Positions 1 to 10,850 of a stretch of 64,000 nt of DNA are shown piece after piece. Under the pieces are notes generated by a model. It worked only from the letters and a program-made list of their open reading frames with translations. It ran no database searches and was not told where the DNA came from. Every line of letters starts with the position of its first letter. The first letter of the stretch is position 1. Source of the DNA: Cunninghamia lanceolata (taxonomy: Eukaryota > Streptophyta > Pinopsida > Cupressales > Cupressaceae); assembly GCA_027924645.1 (NCBI GenBank), contig BSBN01001362.1, positions 2,200,501-2,264,500 of the forward strand, given 5' to 3'. The translations under genes and the position numbers were made by a program.

Positions 1-1132
1 TTATCAGATAAATAAGCATCAAGATCCTGCACATAGGATCACAAGTACATAAACAAGTTCCTTTACAAGAGAGTACAACATTACATTGTTTACAATATCG
101 CTATCCAGATTACATTAGAGTACATACATCAAGATAATAGTACATGATTCAACTGATATACAAGACTAGAACATGATCATAAGCATCTATTTTCTCAAGC
201 TAGAACAAAATCTGAAATCCACTACACAAGGTACATCCTTCTTGCACAAAAACAACAGCAAGGGAAACCAATGGAGATAAAAGCACAACCACCCGACCAT
301 GTGGAACTCTAAGGTCCACCCCCCGTGCTAGGATATAACAATAAGGTCCCACTAAGAAAACAATCAAGAAAGACAGTAGACTAATAGGTGCAAGGACTAC
401 ACAAGAATTCAATACAACATGGGTTAATAAGAACATCACAAGCAACACAAACAACACTTCTAGAGGCAATCAAACAATGAAAGGAAAAAACACACATTAG
501 TGAGTGCTAGGTTGTAGTATGGAAGAGTGTCATCGCATGGTCCTAACATGGGTTATCCTAGTAGTCTATCACCAAATGTCAACCCTAATCCATGGGTTAT
601 CCTAGCAGTCCAAACGCTGGCTCCCATCTATGGTTATCCTGGTAGTCTCTCACTAGACGCTGGCCCCATAGGGTGACAAATGCAAAACCAACATTCCTTT
701 TGTGAGGACAAAGAAGTTGATCTTGCCAACCACAACCTTCTCATCCCATCCTTAGCCTGAATGAGCACTACAAGAATGGGTGAGGCATCCAATTATCTTA
801 TTTAGTGTGGAAACTATCCAACCCTCTAAATTTATTATTAAGCTATCACTAGATTAAAAACTTCCAATGGGTTATCATAGCAGCCACTTTGGGCACTAGC
901 CCCACATTGAAAGCCACTCCCCTACCTACATCTAGAAGACCCTATCCATCAAACAAGACAATTACTATCACAATAACAAGTAACATATGAAATGCAAGGA
1001 ATTTACCTTCTTGCATACAAATCATAATCACAGGGACCAATTCTTGTCCCAAAACATAAACCAAGCATGAACTACCACATTATCATCATGATTCATTTAC
1101 AACACAGAATACACATCATTTCACGTCACACA

Positions 1133-1350
1133 GAGCAAGGCATTATCCATCTTGCATAGTCATCATAACCACATGAATAGGTACACTGAGTAAAGCATTA
1201 TCCATCTTGCATAGTCATCATAACCACATGAATATGTACACTGAGCAAGGCATTATGCATCTTGCATAGTCATCATAACTACATGAATATGTACACTAAG
1301 CAAGGCATTATCCATCTTGCACATGTATCATACTAACATGAATAGGAGAC
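1133..1350. repeat. 4 x 55 bp tandem repeat in the LARD LTR (left copy)
   Basis: Units beginning GAGCAAGGCATTATCC start at 1133, 1188, 1243 and 1298, so the period is exactly 55 bp with only a few changes between units. The same array is present in the right LTR at 15555-15774. Confidence 0.85.
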
Positions 1351-2286
1351 AATATTTCAAGAATGCATTTCATTCAACTCACATGATGCACACATAGCCA
1401 ACCCCCACACAATCACACCCTCCTAGGCCTCTGGAAACAACTTCCCCAAATGACACAACACTTGACACCATTAAAAACACAATGGTTTCACATCACATTC
1501 ACTCTCAAAGCACATCATAAACTAATACCCTTCAACAATATTTTTAAGGAATGTAACATTAATCCAAGAATGATCAATCATCTAACAATTATAAAGTGAA
1601 TCTATCTCAATAATACATAACTATAACTTTCTAATCACCAATAGCAGTTATAATATGATCATAAGATATAAGTATGATCCACGAGTATCAATATTTTAAC
1701 TAATAATTCTCAAGACTTATTTTTAATTTCATTTAATTAAAATGATTGCAAACAACATGCAAATAACCCTAAGGCATACAAATTAAATAGAACAATTGTT
1801 TACACTATTTACACTGATGTAGATTTCATTAATAATCAGGACAATTTTGTAAATACTATTAAATATAACTGTATAAGCAAGACTAAAAGCCCATGCTATA
1901 AATCTCTTGCACTAGTTAGAATCACAAGATACAAAACCTGAAGCTACAAGAAAAGAACCTTGTTCTAAGGTTAGCTTGAGAAGAAAGAAATACAGAACAA
2001 GAAAACATTCCAATAGATCTAACATCTTCATCAAATCTACCTCACTTTTAACCACATGCATATGATAAGATTATTACAAATTTAAAGGATGGTTCAAACC
2101 AAGTAGAAGTATCATGGCTAAAGCAACTCAAGAGTGAACGCTAAGAGAGCACAAGTAAAAGAACAATATTTTCCTAAGTTTTACCAAATTCCGTTCAACA
2201 CACGAATAGGAAGAGAGAAGCTCAAGTTGCTATGAGAAAACTTAAGTGTCAACTTGATCAATCTTCTATAACCCACTACTACATTG

Positions 2287-3580
2287 TGTTGCAAGTATGA
2301 GGTGAACAAGTGTTGTCATTGATGTCAACATACTCATATTACATCGACAAGAAGGATTGGATGAGCTGTGTGTTGAGGATATTGAGAAAATTACCCTCAG
2401 TCAGGAACAGTGAAGAACAGTGATGAGAAGAAGGCAAATATATTGGATAGGTTGAGAACCGGAGGATGCGGATTAAAGGGTTTGTAGATATGAGTCTTGA
2501 GATGCTTCACTCAAGTTTTCAGAGGTCCGCATGAAGACCTGAAGAAGTTATGGCTGTCTGTGTGGAACCGGTTCTGGCAAGTGCTTAGAGGTGACAGAGG
2601 ATCACAGAAAGGTCCGGTGAGGTCCGGAATTGTACAATCCTAATTTGCGGATTGGAAAGAGTATTTGGGATGTCCTTGTGATGTGCCATCTCGAGTGGTG
2701 TATGATTTGGAGGTCCGAAAGTACCTCTTGCATTATGACAGTGGCGACAGACTGTGTTCTTGAAGTTCCGGATGAGGAAGACAAGAGATTCCAGCAAGTA
2801 AAGGAAGTGCGGATGTATCCGGACATTCAAGCAGGCTTGTGAAGTTTTCTGGATCGTGTTGAGGTTGTGTTGTTGATCCGCATTGATAGTAGAGCCCGGA
2901 ATTGAAGTTATTCTTCCGGATGAAGTTCTTGCTCTGTTTAGCCGACCGGATGAGTTGTTCATCCTGCGAATGTTCTTGTGGTGGCCGACCGGATGTGTTA
3001 TTCATCTTGCGGATACTCTTATGATTGTTTGCCGACTTAGATGTTTGATCCTAAGTTGATGTCTTGTATAAATAATGGTCTGTGAGTTCATTTCGGTGTG
3101 TGTGGTGTGTGGATGAGTGTGGCATAGCGAAGAGAAGTGCGAAAGGCAAAACAGAGGTTTTTGGGCTTAATTGGAACTGATCCGGACATGGTAGAGATGT
3201 CATTCTCCAGTTCAAGACTGTGATTTTTATCACTTTGTAGACAGTGTGTCTCCTTGTAGGCAGTGGGCCTCTTTGTGAGCAGTGTGCTCGGGCAGTGAGC
3301 CCTAATTGGCATGTGCCATTCATTTTTCTTTATTCTTCTAACAAAGAATAATTCTTGGGTTAATCACCCCGTGGTTTTTCCCTTAACCGGGTTTTCCACG
3401 TCAAAATCTTGGTGTTCAATGTGTTGATGCTTATCTGCTCTTATGTTTATGTATTATGCTTCCATGGATGATTCATTGATATGCTACTAACTAACAGCAA
3501 GAATCAAGTGTTTGAAAGAGCAAGTAGTTTTATACAACTGATTCACCCCCCCCTCTCAGTTGTATGCCCTAGATCCAACA
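2287..3580 (+). repeat. Copia 5' LTR
   Basis: The 1294 bp LTR starts TGTTG and ends CAACA, a 5 bp terminal inverted repeat. A TATA box TATAAATA lies at 3067-3074, so transcription should start near 3095-3105. A string of short hairpins follows at 3220-3318. The terminus holds an 8 bp stem (ACAACTGA with TCAGTTGT) closing a C-rich loop just before the primer-binding site. Confidence 0.95.
3067..3074 (+). promoter_or_regulatory. TATA box of the copia LTR promoter
   Basis: TATAAATA sits about 780 bp into the LTR and is conserved in the 3' LTR. It is the only good TATA box upstream of the hairpin string and would drive the genomic RNA. Confidence 0.6.
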
Positions 3581-3581
3581 A

Positions 3582-3595
3582 TTGGTATCAGAGCC
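3582..3595 (+). other. Copia primer-binding site (initiator tRNA-Met)
   Basis: TTGGTATCAGAGCC lies one base after the 5' LTR and is complementary to the 3' end of plant initiator tRNA-Met, the standard primer for Ty1/copia reverse transcription. Confidence 0.9.
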
Positions 3596-3637
3596 AAGTT
3601 CCTCTGATAGGAGCTTAACCGCTTGAGGAGATCCAGG

Positions 3638-4291
3638 ATGTCGTCATACAAGAAGGATAGTCCGAAGTTCGATGGAACCAACTTCACTCTCTGGAAAGGT
3701 CGCATGAAGTGTCACTTGGAATGTATGGGAAAAGCATATTTGGCTATGGTTTCAAAACCATATGTACCTCCACAAGGTGGTCCGACAACTCTGAATGAAA
3801 TCACAGAAGCTGAAAATAATCTGCGAACCAAGGAAGCTCTTCTAAGTGCATTGAATGACTCAGATCTCTCGAATGTTATTGACCTACCAACTGCATATGA
3901 GATCCTGACTAAACTGGAACTTCTGTATGAAGGAGATGAGTTTGTCAAAAGTGCAAGGTTGCAAAGTCTGAAAGGGAAATTTGAAAGATTGAAAATGAGA
4001 GATGATGAAAACATCACTACCTTTATGCCAAGAGTGAATGAGCTGGTATGTGGAATCAGAAATGCTGGTGGAACTTTAGATGAAAATGAGATTGTCTGCA
4101 AAATCCTAAGATCTCTTCCTGCTGCCTACAAAATCAAGGTTGCTGCCATTGATGAATTCAGAGCCCACACAACTGTCACAAGAGAACAACTGGCTGGCAA
4201 ACTAGCTGCATTTGAAATAACTGAGTTTGGAGATGATCCTCCCAAGACTGAATCTGCTTTCAAAGCCAGTGCCTATGTGAAAGGCAAATAG
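3638..4291 (+). pseudogene. gag: Copia gag N-terminal part, ended by an in-frame TAG
   Basis: The first ATG of the gag-pol frame is at 3638, about 55 bp after the primer-binding site. An upstream TTG at 3623 is in frame but is not a likely plant start. The 217 codons match the copia capsid type (UBN2/Retrotran_gag_2): a Lys-rich start, then a PKFDGTNFTLWKGRM segment, then helical capsid-like sequence. The frame stops at TAG 4289-4291, after KGK and before the zinc knuckle. The same frame resumes at once and runs into pol, so the stop looks like a mutated CAG (Gln) codon, not a designed end. The gag protein would form the virus-like particle that packages the element's RNA. Confidence 0.85.
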
Positions 4292-7200
4292 AGATTTGAT
4301 CCGGGAGAAAACTCATCAAGGAAAATGTCATGGTATGATCAAGCAAGAAGAGACATGGAAGAAGAAGAAGCAGAAACAGCTCAACTTGAAGCCCTCATTG
4401 CAAAGAGACTGCTAAGAGGATCCGGTAAGTATGAAGGAAAACTACCCTTTAAGTGTTTCAACTGCAATAAGATTGGTCATTTTGCTTCAAGATGTCCAGA
4501 AAGATCTGCAAGATCTAATACTAACAGACAAAGGTTTCAAAAGAATTGCTATTATGTTCACGAAGAAGATGACAATGAAGGAGTAACAGATGATGAATCA
4601 GAACTAGGAAGCAAATCCGGAAATGAGTGGGTGTTTATTGCCATCAAGGAAGAAGATTCAATACTCTCTGAATCTGTCAATCACAAAGTTGTTGAAAAAG
4701 CTTTGGCTGCTCAAGTGGAAGAAAAGGATGATTGGGTTATTGACTGTGGATGTTCTCACCATATGACTGGTGACAAGAATAAGTTCTTGAATTTGGAAAG
4801 GTATGAAGGAGGAATGGTAAAGTTTGGTGACAATTCTGCTGGCAGAATCAGAGGCAGGGGAACTATTTCCTTCGATGGAAAGAGCAAAATAGGTAACGTA
4901 CTGTATGTTGAAGGATTGAAGCACAATCTTCTTAGTGTTGGTCAGTTGGTGGACAAAGGCTATGATCTCCGGTTCAAAAATGGAAAATGCAGAATCTTTA
5001 CAAACTCCGGAACTGAGATTGCATCCGGTACTCAGACAAAAGGTAATATCTTTCATCTGGTTGGTTCAAATAAAAGTTGTTTGTTTGCTCAAATTGATCA
5101 GAGTTGGTTATGGCATAGAAGAATGTGCCATGTAAATTTTGATAACATCATCAAGATAAGCAATACTCAGGCCATAAGAGATCTTCCAAAATTGATGAAA
5201 CCTACAAATAGTTTGTGCAAAGAATGTCAGCTAAGTAAACAAAGCAGAGTCTCTTTCAAAAGCAAAAATCAGTCTTCTACCGGACTGTTGGAATTAGTAC
5301 ATACTGATCTCTATGGTCCGACAAGAATCAAGAGTCTGCAAGGTGATAGATATTTCATGTTGTTAATTGATGATCATTCCCGGATGATGTGGGTTACCTT
5401 TCTAAAAGAAAAATCAGAAGCATGTGAGAAGTTCAAGATCTTCAAAGCTATGGTAGAGAATCAAACCGGATTGAAACTAAAGTGTCTAAGGTCTGATAGA
5501 GGTGGTGAATTTACATCTGGTGAGTTCATTGATTTTTGTGAGAAGCAGGGTATAAGGAGACAGTTGTCTGCTCCTAGGACTCCACAGCAGAATGGAGTGG
5601 TTGAGAGAAAGAACCGGACCATTCAGGAAGTTGCCAGGACAATGATGTTGGAAGCAAATGTTCCTCAAATGTTTTGGAAGGAAGCTATCAGCACTGCAGT
5701 CTACACTCTCAATCGAGTTCAAATCAGAAACAACACCGGTAAGACCCCCTATGAACTCTGGTTTGGCATCACTCCTACTGTGAAATATTTCAGAGTATTT
5801 GGTAGCAAGTGTTATATTAAAAGAGATGAAGATCTAGGAAAGTTTGATGCTAGAAGTGATGAAGGAATTTTCTTGGGTTACTCCACTCAAAGCAAAGCAT
5901 ACCGATGTTACAATAAGAGATTGAGGAAGATGATAGAAAGCACCAATGTGAAAGTTGATGAAGGAATTGAGAAGCCTTCAAGATTTTATGAGTTTGATGA
6001 AGATGATCAAGACAGTGTTCAAGGTCCTCAATCCTCTCCGGTGAGACAGAGTCAGCCTGATCCGGTAAATCAGGAAGAAAAGATAGGTTTGAATGAGCCT
6101 GATCAAGAAGCAGCAGTGCAGGATACTCCCAAAATTCCAAGGTATGTAAGACTGAACCACTCTGAAGATCAGATCATAGGTGACAAAAGCAAAGGTGTAC
6201 AAACTAGAAGGAATGTTGCTCAAAATCAGGATGAATGTTGTCTAATGTCAAAGATTGAACCTAAAACAATAAATGAAGCCTACAATGATGAAAACTGGAC
6301 CAAAGCAATGAAAGATGAATTGATGCAAATTGAGAAAAATCATACTTGGGATCTTGTTCCCAGACCTAGAGACAGGAATGTAATTGGAACCAAGTGGGTC
6401 TTCCGGAACAAACTAAATGAAGCTGGTGAAGTAATCAGAAACAAAGCTAGATTGGTCTGCAAAGGCTACTCTCAAATAGAAGGAATTGACTTTGAAGAGA
6501 CTTTTGCTCCGGTGGCAAGAATTGAAGCAGTCAGATTACTTCTTGCATTTGCTGCCTTCAAAGACTTCAAGGTATATCAGATGGATGTCAAGTCTGCCTT
6601 CCTAAATGGTGATCTGGAAGAAGAAGTCTACATTGAACAACCGGATGGATTTCAACTGTCTGATAATGATGATATGGTCTGCAAGTTGAAGAAAGCTTTG
6701 TATGGATTGAAGCAAGCCCCAAGAGCATGGTATGAAAGGTTGGATAAGCATCTTGTGCAGATTGGATTCAACAAAGGTACTGCTGACAGTAACTTATATT
6801 TCAAAATTGATCATGAAAACATATTGATTGTTGAAGTGTTTGTGGATGATATCATTTTTGGAGGAAGAGATAGTATGTGCAAAACTTTTGCAAATCAGAT
6901 GAAAAGTGAGTTTGAAATGTCTATGCTTGGTGAAATGAATTTCTTCTTGGGTCTGCAAATTACTCAAACAAAAGAAGGGATCTTCATTTCTCAGACCAAA
7001 TATGTGAAAGAATTGTTAAGAAAATTTGGTATGGAAGATTCAAAACCTATGAACACTCCTATGGCAACCGGATGTAAGTTAAGCAAAGATGATGACTCTC
7101 CAAAGGCAGATCAGACAAAATATAGATCAATGATTGGTGGATTGTTGTATCTCACTCAAACTAGACCAGATATAATGCAGGATGTTGGTCTTGTGGCAAG

Positions 7201-7792
7201 ATTCCAGGCTGATCCTAGAGAATCTCATGTTATGGCAATCAAAAGAATTTTTAGGTACTTGAAAGGAACAGTTGAGTATGGTCTATGGTACCCTAGAGAT
7301 CCAGATTTCTCTCTTCATGCTTACACAGATGCAGATTGGGCAGGAGATGTGGATGACCGGAAGAGCACTAGTGGTGGAGCATTCTTTTTGGGGAAGAGAT
7401 TGCTTTCTTGGCTAAGCAAGAAACAAGATGCAATATCTCTGTTTACAACTGAAGCAGAATACATTGCAGCAGCAGGTAGTTGCACTCAAATCTTATGGAT
7501 GAAGTAGATGCTAAGAGACATCAAAGTTGAATATGAGGAGCCTATCACAATTTTCTGTGATAATTCAAGTGCAATTAATATTTCTAAGAATCCGGTATTG
7601 CACTCTAAGACTAAGCACATATCTATCAAATTTCACTTTTTGAGAGAACAAGTAAACAAGGAAGAAGTCAGATTGGAGTATGTTCCCTCCAAGGATCAGA
7701 TTGCAAATATCTTTACAAAACCTCTTCCCAAGGACTCTTTTGAATATCTCCTGGAGAAGTTAGGGGTCATGGCCCCTCTGGTGATAAACTAA
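4292..7792 (+). pseudogene. pol: Copia zinc knuckle and pol: protease, integrase, reverse transcriptase, RNase H
   Basis: This continues in the same frame as gag. In order: a CCHC knuckle (4454-4495); the protease region with DCG at 4742-4750, where the family has DSG or DTG; a GAG-pre-integrase region ([11 protein letters not shown]); the integrase core with D at 5306, D at 5495 and E at 5603, the last two spaced as DD35E; the reverse transcriptase with FVDD near 6839-6850, where YVDD is usual; and RNase H ([18 protein letters not shown]). A TAG at 7505-7507 breaks RNase H, and the frame then continues to TAA at 7790-7792. No frameshift is seen in the whole 4.1 kb. The two TAG codons and the protease change make this copy defective, though only lightly decayed. 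It lacks any envelope-like frame. Confidence 0.9.
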
Positions 7793-8103
7793 GATGCACT
7801 GATGTGCATCAGTCCGGTGGATATCACAGTCATATCTTGTGATCCGGATTGATGATGGGGAGCTGCTACTAAGGGGGAGCAGCTGGTATGATTCTGATGT
7901 ATTAGAATTGCAAGTATGAGCCCTTTGCCATTGATGTCAAAGGGGGAGAGAAGACATGTGAAAAACAAGTGGTTAATGATCAAAGGGGGAGAGAAGACAT
8001 GTAAAAAGTTGTTGTTGATAGGGGGAGCTGTGACAGAAAGGAGAAGTTCTTGTCTTGATGGTTTTTCACATCACATGTTGCCATCAATGACAAAGGGGGA
8101 GAT
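7793..8103 (+). other. Copia 3' untranslated region with five polypurine-like motifs; PPT at 8092-8103
   Basis: G-rich purine motifs of the AAGGGGGAG type occur near 7871, 7939, 7982, 8020 and 8092. The last (AAAGGGGGAGAT) abuts the 3' LTR and is the expected plus-strand primer. The 7939 and 7982 copies lie in near-identical units about 43 bp apart that both continue GAGAAGACATGT. The extra copies may be spare priming sites or a by-product of tandem duplication. Confidence 0.75.
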
Positions 8104-9398
8104 TGTTGCAAGTATGAGGTGAACAAGTGTTGTCATTGATGTCAACATACTCATATTACATCGACAAGAAGGATTGGATGAGCTGTGTGTTGAGGATATT
8201 GAGAAAATTACCCTCAGTCAGGAACAGTGAAGAACAGTGATGAGAAGAAGGCAAATATATTGGATAGGTTGAGAACCGGAGGATGCGGATTAAAGGGTTT
8301 GCAGATATGAGTCTTGAGATGCTTCAGTCAAGTTTTCAGAGGTCCGCATGAAGACCTGAAGAAGTTATGGCTGTCTGTGTGGAACCGGTTCCGGCAAGTG
8401 CCTAGAGGTGACAGAGGATCACAGAAAGGTCCGGTGAGGTCTGGAATTGTACAATCCTAATCTGCGGATTGGAAAGAGTATTTGGGATGTCCTTGTGATG
8501 TGCCATCTCGAGTGGTGTATGATTTGGAGGTCCGGAAGTACCTCTTGCATTATGACAGTGGCGACAGACTGTGTTCTTGAAGTTCCGGATGAGGAAGACA
8601 AGAGATTCCAGCAAGTAAAGGAAGTGCGGATGTATCCGGACATTCAGGCAGGCTTGTGAAGTTTTCTGGATCGTGTTGAGGTTGTGTTGTTGATCCGCAT
8701 TGATAGTAGAGCCCGGAATTGAAGTTATTCTTCCGGATGAAGTTCTTGCTCTGTTTAGCCGACCGGATGAGTTGTTCATCCTGCGAATGTTCTTGTGGTG
8801 GCCGACCGGATGTGTTATTCATCTTGCGGATACTCTTATGATTGTTTGCCGACTTAGATGTTTGATCCTAAGTCGATGTCTTGTATAAATAACGGTCTGT
8901 GAGTTCATTTCGGTGTGTGTGGTGTGTGGATGAGTGTGGCATAGCGAAGAGAAGTGCGAAAGGCAGAACAGAGGTTTTTGGGCTTAATTGGAACTGATCC
9001 GGACATGGTAGAGATGTCATTCTCCAGTTCAAGACTGTGATTTTTATCACTTTGTAGACAGTGTGTCTCCTTGTAGGCAGTGGACCTCTTTGTGAGCAGT
9101 GTGCTCGGGCAGTGAGCCCTAATTGGCATGTGCCATTCATTTTTCTTTATTCTTCTAACAGAGAATAATTCTTGGGTTAATCACCCCGTGGTTTTTCCCT
9201 TAACCGGGTTTTCCACGTCAAAATCTTGGTGTTCAATGTGTTGATGCTTATCTGCTCTTATGTTTATGTATTATGCTTCCATGGATGATTCATTGATATG
9301 CTACTAACTAACAGCAAGAATCAAGTGTTTGAAAGAGCAAGTAGTTTTATACAACTGATTCACCCCCCCCCTCTCAGTTGTATGCCCTAGATCCAACA
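8104..9398 (+). repeat. Copia 3' LTR
   Basis: The 1295 bp copy of 2287-3580 starts TGTTG at 8104 and ends CAACA at 9398. Differences from the 5' LTR are about 13 substitutions, almost all transitions, and one extra C in the C-run near the end. Confidence 0.95.
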
Positions 9399-10250
9399 CA
9401 TTGATCCTATGAATACCAAAATGATCATACCTAAATCATAGTTCTTCTAGAGGTGTCTACACCTCATAATGATTACCAAGCTTGTTAAAATCCCTTACCC
9501 AACACTAGTATTAATGGAATAAACCAATACAAAGCATTCTAACCTACAAACATGCCAAGTCTAGGAATAGGAAGGGTTGATAGAGTTCAAGACATAAATA
9601 TGATACAAATATTTTCTTAACAAGGTTAATAAGAACGTGACATTTCTTAAGCACAAGTTATAAACATGCTCTATATAACTAATGAGCCACAACATCCATA
9701 CAAGACTTTATTATCACATCAAAATTCACTTACAACATCACATACACATGAAATCAGGACATACTAATCTATCCCTCAAGAAAACTGAACCTTGACAACA
9801 TGACCCTATTATGACCACTGATAAAACTTACACAAGTTCCATTTACCTTATACAATTCCACTCGTAATCAACTAATTTCTAAAACAAACTTATAAATCAA
9901 ATCTTAAATACATTGTTTATAAATCTAATTCCAAACCTATTTCTACTAACAATATCAATTTACATTAAATTTATCAACATTACTATACAATCACTCTATC
10001 CAAATTGAATTCTTCTACTTCTATTCTATATAGATTTAATAGCCTTCTTATAATCTAACAAGCAACCAAAATAAGTAAAGTTATTTATAATTGAAAGCAT
10101 ATTCACCTGCGGTAGCATAAATAAGAAGATATAATTGTTCAAACTGCTCAGGTAATATTTTTTTCACAAATGCCTCAAAGGGACGGCATCTCATGGATAT
10201 CAGTGGTTGCAGGATCAACACAAAATGAATTGATTGATAAATTTCAAAGA

Positions 10251-10850
10251 AACCCAGTTCAAAAATATAGAGTTATTGGTGACGCACCTAACTGTTTTAA
10301 TTTAGACGAAACAAGTAAGAGGTAGATAGTCACAAAATATTCATATCTCCAAAATGACAAACTGGGTATGTCTAATTTATAGATATGATTTAGATAACTA
10401 GGTCATTCACCATATAAAAAATTTATAGAGGAACCCAGTTCGTAAAACTAAAGTTATGGCTAATGTAACAGACTGCTAAAATAGAGACAAAATAGGTAAG
10501 AGGTAGACAGTCCCAAAATATTCATATCTCCAGAATGTCAAACTGGGTATGGCTGATTTTCAGTGATTTAGATATCTAGGTCATGCACCATATATAAAAA
10601 TTGTAGAGGAACCCAGTTCGTAAAAATAAAATGATGGCTGACGCAACATACCAATAAAATAGAGACGAAATGGTTGAGAGATAGACAATCCCAAAATATT
10701 CATATCTCCAAAATGACAAACTGAGTATGGCTAATTTTCGGATATGATTTAGAAAACTAGATCGTACACAATATATAAAAATTCTAGAGGAACCCAGTTT
10801 GTAAAAATAAAGTTATGGCTGATGCAACAGACTGGGTTCAAAATATGTAG
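10251..10850. repeat. About 180 bp tandem repeat in the LARD LTR (left copy)
   Basis: The landmark AACCCAGTT recurs at 10251, 10432, 10610 and 10791, giving periods of 181, 178 and 181 bp. Within each unit CATATCTCCA is repeated at the same place. Units are roughly 80-90% alike by eye. Confidence 0.8.

Larger units (their letters stand above)
2287..9398 (+). mobile_element. Full-length Ty1/copia LTR retrotransposon nested in the LARD LTR
   Basis: This is a complete 7112 bp element: two LTRs (2287-3580 and 8104-9398), a primer-binding site after the 5' LTR, one long gag-pol frame (3638-7792) and a polypurine tract before the 3' LTR. It is flanked by the 5 bp duplication CATTG at 2282-2286 and 9399-9403. 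The empty site can be read in the other LARD LTR near 16705. The integrase-before-reverse-transcriptase order places it in Ty1/copia. The LTRs differ by about 13 substitutions (all but one transitions) and one C-run indel in 1294 bp, about 1%. Two in-frame TAG codons break the polyprotein, so this copy probably cannot supply its own proteins. Confidence 0.95.

Noticed and set aside
1133..1350. CRISPR-like array
   Set aside because: The 55 bp units are directly joined with no unique spacers, in a eukaryotic LTR.
2585..3323. Several overlapping minus-strand ORFs of 74-125 codons in the copia LTR, repeated at 8402-9140
   Set aside because: They overlap each other in different frames, lie antisense in LTR sequence and recur only because the LTR is duplicated.
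3582..3595. tRNA-like sequence at primer-binding sites
   Set aside because: Only the 3' end complement of initiator tRNA-Met is present; there is no tRNA gene.
4289..4291. Possible programmed stop-codon readthrough between gag and pol
   Set aside because: The TAG lies before the zinc knuckle, which belongs to gag, and a second TAG breaks RNase H. Mutation of CAG explains both more simply.
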